Below are positions 60,332 through 64,000 of a DNA stretch of 64,000 bases, in pieces. Source of the DNA: Reticulitermes speratus. Its lineage: Eukaryota > Arthropoda > Insecta > Blattodea > Rhinotermitidae. The DNA is taken from contig JAJKFL010000014.1 of assembly GCA_021186555.1 (NCBI GenBank), positions 22,637,033 through 22,701,032 of the forward strand, written 5' to 3'. Position numbers and translations under genes: made by a program. Every line of letters begins with the position of its first letter. The stretch's first letter is position 1. A model generated the notes under the pieces. That model had not been told where the DNA came from. It made no database searches and worked only from the letters and a program-made list of their open reading frames with translations.

Positions 60332-61079
60332 AACATGATTCTGAGCGCAAACTCTCTTTCATAAACAATTTCCTCTTAGTAATTCCATATCTAATATTTT
60401 CTTCGTGTTCTGTTATGATCCTAAGCCACGGCCGCTTCTAGAGCCCCACACTGGCCAGGAGGCAGGTACGCTATCATATGTGTTACGATACTTTGTGGCG
60501 TTCTTAAATTTAAAATCGTCGGAACCCGCACAAACAGAGAAATGTCATTCATAATTATATCAAGTTATTCTAATTTCTGCTGCGTATAATTCACGAATGT
60601 CATATTTTTCTGCTCTACATGGCTTATTTTTCCATGTTCCTTTTGATTCTCTTTCACGTTATTGATCATACCCAGGCACGGGTTATTGAGCTGAGATCTA
60701 ATTACAAAAAACTCCTACAAATTAGTTAAACAAAATTGTCATTTGTCATGCAGGAGTTGTATTTAATAACGAGATGACTAGGAAGAACTTCAGAAACTGC
60801 AATAATGATATCTTATATTCTCTACGGTGCCTTTTTCTACCTCCTACATATATTTTCAGTACACTCTGTGAAATTTATTACGAATCTGTTTTGATGCTGT
60901 GAACCATATATCCCCTCTGGCAGCTTTATAAAATTGTTCTTAGTCATCAATCAACCAATAAGCCTTCGTGTGTGTACCAAAGAGTCTCGGAATTCATTAA
61001 TTATTTATTTAATGACGCTGTCAGTAGCTCATACTATATATCGTGGAATGGTAGCATGATTAGCGGATAATTAATTGTA
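60332..61079. other. Anonymous spacer
   Basis: Nothing recognised. Confidence 0.4.
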
Positions 61080-61245
61080 AGGGTATGCAAGGAGGAGGTC
61101 CTGTCCTAATTTAAGGTACCGTCGAAGCATTTGTCTGGTGGAATGAGAAAATTTGGTAAGGATAACCTGCCTCCAGGTACGAACCAGGGACTGTCAGTGC
61201 ACATAGCAGGGAGATGGCTATTAACAACCCTACCAAGACATTCCA
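61080..61245 (-). mobile_element. tRNA-derived SINE, family E
   Basis: On the minus strand CTTGGTAGGGTTGTTAATAG (A-box-like) and CCCTGGTTCGTACCTGG (B box) precede GAGGCAGGTTATCC, AATTTTCTCATTCC and GGTACCTTAAATTAGGAC. The last block is shared with the truncated copy at 4648-4740. Confidence 0.68.
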
Positions 61246-61502
61246 TCGTATTTAAGCACTGTCTACTGCTACGAGTATTAGTGTGTTAAGAGTCTAGCCT
61301 GCTTTTTCCTAGAAAGGAAACATTTAGGGTTGAAAGATCAACATGCTGTGTGGGTACTCCATATCAGTGTTTGAATTTGGTGACTGTTACTAACGAAACT
61401 TTGGCATGAAAATTTTCAACTGTAGCACTCTCAACAACGTACTAGTATCATTTAGTTTCGTGCTCTCAGTATCGTTTCGTGTGAAACTGCTGCCATCGTG
61501 TT

Positions 61503-61691
61503 CAGGTTTACAGTGGGACAGAGGGTGAGGGAAGGAGACCACTTGTAAGACCCAGGCGTAGATGGGAGGATAATATTAAAATGGATCTTCAAGAAGTGGG
61601 ATGGGGGGGCATAGACTGGATTGATATGGCTCAGGATAGGGACAGGTGGCGGGCTCTTGTGAATGCGGTAATGAACCTTCGGGTTCCATAA
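61503..61691 (+). pseudogene. LINE reverse-transcriptase ORF, C-terminal fragment
   Basis: An uninterrupted frame ends at TAA 61689-61691. It encodes [20 protein letters not shown], then [20 protein letters not shown], then [13 protein letters not shown] and stop. This RRRWEDN...DW...AQDRDRWR pattern is the usual C-terminus of the long ORF of several insect non-LTR retrotransposons. The clade cannot be set from this fragment. The reverse-transcriptase and endonuclease domains are absent, so the copy is 5'-truncated, but what remains is open, which suggests a fairly young insertion. Conserved 3' tail sequence follows. Confidence 0.85.
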
Positions 61692-61775
61692 AATGCGGGG
61701 AATTTCTTGATTAGCTGAGGACTTGTTAGTTTCTCAAGAAGGACTCTGCTCCATGGAGTTAGTTAGTGGGAGAGA
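61692..61775 (+). mobile_element. LINE 3' noncoding tail
   Basis: AATGCGGGGAATTTCTTGAT, AGCTGAGGACTTG, TTTCTCAAGAAGGACTCTGC and CATGGAGTTAGTTAGT follow the stop. The same blocks recur at 44.2 kb and, weaker, at 63.9 kb. Confidence 0.8.
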
Positions 61776-62630
61776 AGGTTTTTTCAGAAACTATCTTACA
61801 TATCTCTCAAAACTGCACGTCACATCCCAGACCACCGTGATCTTGAAATATATGTGTCTTAATATTCCAATTTTCCATCCGATCACTGAGAATTTTTCTT
61901 GAGTCAAAAATTCACTTGCGGAAATACCAGTAGAGATTTCCCTGGAATATAAATGCCTTTTAGGTTATAACTTTACTCAAAGAGGTTATTCTGTCGAGAA
62001 GCAATGCCTGACTAGAGACTTTGTCGACTGAGGAGAGCTACAATGTAAGAGAAGCAACATTCCCCTTGTTCCCAGGGGAATATCTCTGTTCCTGCCTTTA
62101 CCTGCCGACTGTCTTATATTCTGAACCCAACATGACAGTCTGCTACGATATAGTCCCTCGAGATATCAGCTGCCATACTCCCTGGACCAAGACACGTCCT
62201 AAACCTTACACAACACACATTTCACAATACGAAATGCTTTTCATTATATGCTGGCTTCAAGGTGTAGCGTCGTAATTAATTCCATTAAATACAACTTTTC
62301 TTGCTGTTAATTATTTTGGTAAACATATGCAACGTTATATGACAAATTTGTTAACAGAAATATTGTAATTTTTATCATAAATGAGGACTGGGAATGAAGT
62401 CTATTTTATCTTTAATTTCGTCAGATGTACACCATCAACCTGCTGCAAACTCTTGATAATGAACTGCTGGTTCGAATCGTGTAGGTTACAGTGCAAGACT
62501 GACATAAAGAAAATAGTTTACTTTGATGGATGGATTTAAATAGAGAATAATATAGCACCATTGTTTTATCTAACAACTATCGGTTGCCACGTCCTGTAGG
62601 TTCTTTTATTTGTATTAATATAGCCCACCC
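61776..62630. other. Anonymous spacer
   Basis: Nothing recognised. The 84-codon plus frame at 62021-62275 has no domain. Confidence 0.4.
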
Positions 62631-62832
62631 ATCCTACGCGGTGGCGCAGTTGGTTGAGGCCCACACTACAAACCGGAAGGTCGCGGGTTCGATTCCCGAT
62701 GGTGTCCCGATGGTGGCTCTGGGATCGACTCAGCCTCTAACAGAAATGATAACCAGGTATATCTCCTGGGGGAGTGAAGGCTGCCGGTACGTGGGGCTAA
62801 CAAACTTTGCACCTTTATGTGCCGATTGGAGC
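62631..62832 (+). mobile_element. tRNA-derived SINE, family D
   Basis: CGGTGGCGCAGTTGGTTGAGG (A box) and CGCGGGTTCGATTCCCGATG (B box) are canonical. The body has GGGATCGACTCAGCCTC, CTGGGGGAGTGAAGGCTGCC, GGTACGTGGGGCTAACAA and TTATGTGCCGATTGG. The head is one of the best-preserved tRNA-like heads in the window. The 126-codon frame over it is SINE sequence. Confidence 0.87.
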
Positions 62833-63700
62833 CTCAACTTCTTGGAACCCATTTTTTTTAATCTACAGTTCTCATGTCACGTTCAGTATCAGTTGCAATG
62901 TGAGTGTCACATAAAGAAGCTATGTTTCTCGTACTGCATTTTTGTCGTGAAATTTGTTGCTTGAAAAGGAATCAAAGTACTTTGTGACAGTCTAACTAAG
63001 CTGCTTTGCCTTGTTACTTCTGCTTTCTCTCAAATATGAAAGATTCAAATGAAAAGATCCAGTACAGATATGGAGGAAGGCACTGGGAATTACGTATTGC
63101 CGAATAAGATTAACGTAAAATTTTTTCGGAGCTGAGTACACAGGTAACAGGAGGACAATAAGTTTATTTACAGCGTACCGTATATAAGCTACGTTTCGAA
63201 TAATGAATTGTTTACAGTACAATTGATACATCTTGTATTGCATTTAGAACTACAGAATTTCAGATTTTAGATTCTTTTACTGTCCATATATTAGGTGGAA
63301 GACGTATGCCTAATTGCATTTACTTCACCTTAGGCCTATATGTGATTGTGTATTTTAATTCAGTGTAAGAGCACTTGAAACTAGGAGCCTCAAGTTGTCA
63401 AACGCCTGTTGCAAGGGACACAATACAGAATACGCATTGAAGCGTGTTTTGTTAATGACTACATTTCTGAGTAAACTGACAAAGATGGGCGATGTTCCAT
63501 CTTCGTCTACTTTACTTCAACAAATTGCTGACCCCTCATAACATTTACAAAACTTAAATTCGTTAAATCATACTGTAGCCGGGTTAGACTTTCATTTAAT
63601 TGGACGTAAAGAGAAGAAAATTAAAATTCATTATAATACTGCCACAGTTCCGTGCCATTATGTTGTATTTCCGTTGCCTGAAAGATCCATAATAATCAAG
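62833..63700. other. Anonymous spacer
   Basis: Nothing recognised. Confidence 0.4.
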
Positions 63701-63704
63701 AAAA

Positions 63705-63800
63705 ATGGCTAAGTGCTTTTGATCTCAACGTGATGGATTTGGGCTCGAATTCCAGCTAGGACACTAATGTCTTTGTCGTCGTCGGAAAGCGTGGTATGAT
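63705..63800 (+). mobile_element. Possible SINE head, decayed
   Basis: ATGGCTAAGTGCTTTTGATC and, about 25 bp on, TTGGGCTCGAATTCCAGC have the spacing of an A box and B box. The rest is not clearly matched to another copy. Confidence 0.4.
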
Positions 63801-63894
63801 TATTGTTAGATATTTAAGAGTGCCCTGAAACACACTTTGTAACCACGTAACTTTTTGAACATATCCTTAGGTAATATTTAGAATAAACCTTCAG

Positions 63895-63980
63895 TCCCCA
63901 CAAAAGGTGGAAAATTTCTTCAGTAGCTGAGCGTCACTCAACGTCTGAAGGGCACTAATACATGGAATTAAACAATTTGG
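63895..63980 (+). mobile_element. LINE 3' tail, diverged
   Basis: AAAGGTGGAAAATTTCTTCA, GTAGCTGAGCG, CTGAAGGGCACT and ACATGGAATTAAAC follow the tail order seen at 61.69-61.77 kb with many substitutions. Confidence 0.5.
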
Positions 63981-64000
63981 TAATTGAGATAATTATTTTA

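Noticed and set aside
62641-62700. Possible true tRNA gene on the plus strand
   Set aside because: It is followed by a SINE body. The 5' and 3' ends of the tRNA-like part do not pair as an acceptor stem.
62584-62964. 126-codon plus frame beginning near a methionine
   Set aside because: The conserved-looking part (AQLVEA...GSIPDG) is the family D SINE head translated, a well-known artefact.
1-64000. CRISPR array, bacterial operons or phage genes
   Set aside because: There are no regularly spaced direct repeats of suitable size, no operon-like coding and no ribosome-binding-site pattern. The sequence is eukaryotic in character.
1-64000. Endogenous retrovirus, LTR element or Polinton
   Set aside because: I saw no long direct terminal repeats and no gag, pol, protease, integrase or capsid-like frames.

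Overview
This window looks like a stretch of a large, AT-rich arthropod nuclear genome with no clear host protein-coding gene. It holds many tRNA-derived SINEs, LINE 3' ends, short inverted-repeat elements and microsatellites, and no bacterial-type gene layout. My best guess is an insect of the cockroach/termite type. This rests on memory of the LINE 3' end (peptide ending ...NAVMNLRVP, then a conserved noncoding tail) and of the SINE families; I have not searched for either. The window could be intergenic or lie inside a very long intron.

Layout. 142-812: large palindrome made of two facing 3' ends of a Tc1/mariner-like DNA transposon around a pyrimidine-rich satellite. 1-16 kb: four tRNA-derived SINE families, two degenerate minisatellites and an inverted repeat at 10.6 kb. 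16.4-16.8 kb: inverted pair of Penelope-like terminal sequences. 17.9-34.8 kb: sparse, with a few SINEs. 34.8-38.8 kb: a MITE, two hammerhead-like Penelope-type repeats, a Tigger-like terminus, a SINE with target-site duplication and the only plausible small host gene, a 54-residue single-pass membrane peptide on the minus strand. 39.6-44.5 kb: microsatellites, a SINE, three strong hairpins within 1.1 kb, and a LINE tail running into a tetranucleotide satellite. 44.5-64 kb: more SINEs, three more LINE 3' ends and a 97 bp near-perfect palindrome.

Main observation. At least six dispersed repeats share a core of the form (C)TGAnGA, a variable pairing segment, then GAAAC, about four bases, then GTA or GTC. 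That is the plan of a hammerhead ribozyme with a two-base-pair helix III, the short form known from Penelope-like retroelements. Most copies deviate from the ideal core and stem I is weak, so I treat them as relics that identify the family and not as active ribozymes.

The longest open frames (up to 155 codons) are about what chance gives in 64 kb of this composition, and several are SINEs or microsatellites read as protein. I found no evidence for a wholly new biological system. The most novel-looking items are the hammerhead-like repeat family, the palindromic transposon and an unclassified three-copy repeat family (called F here).
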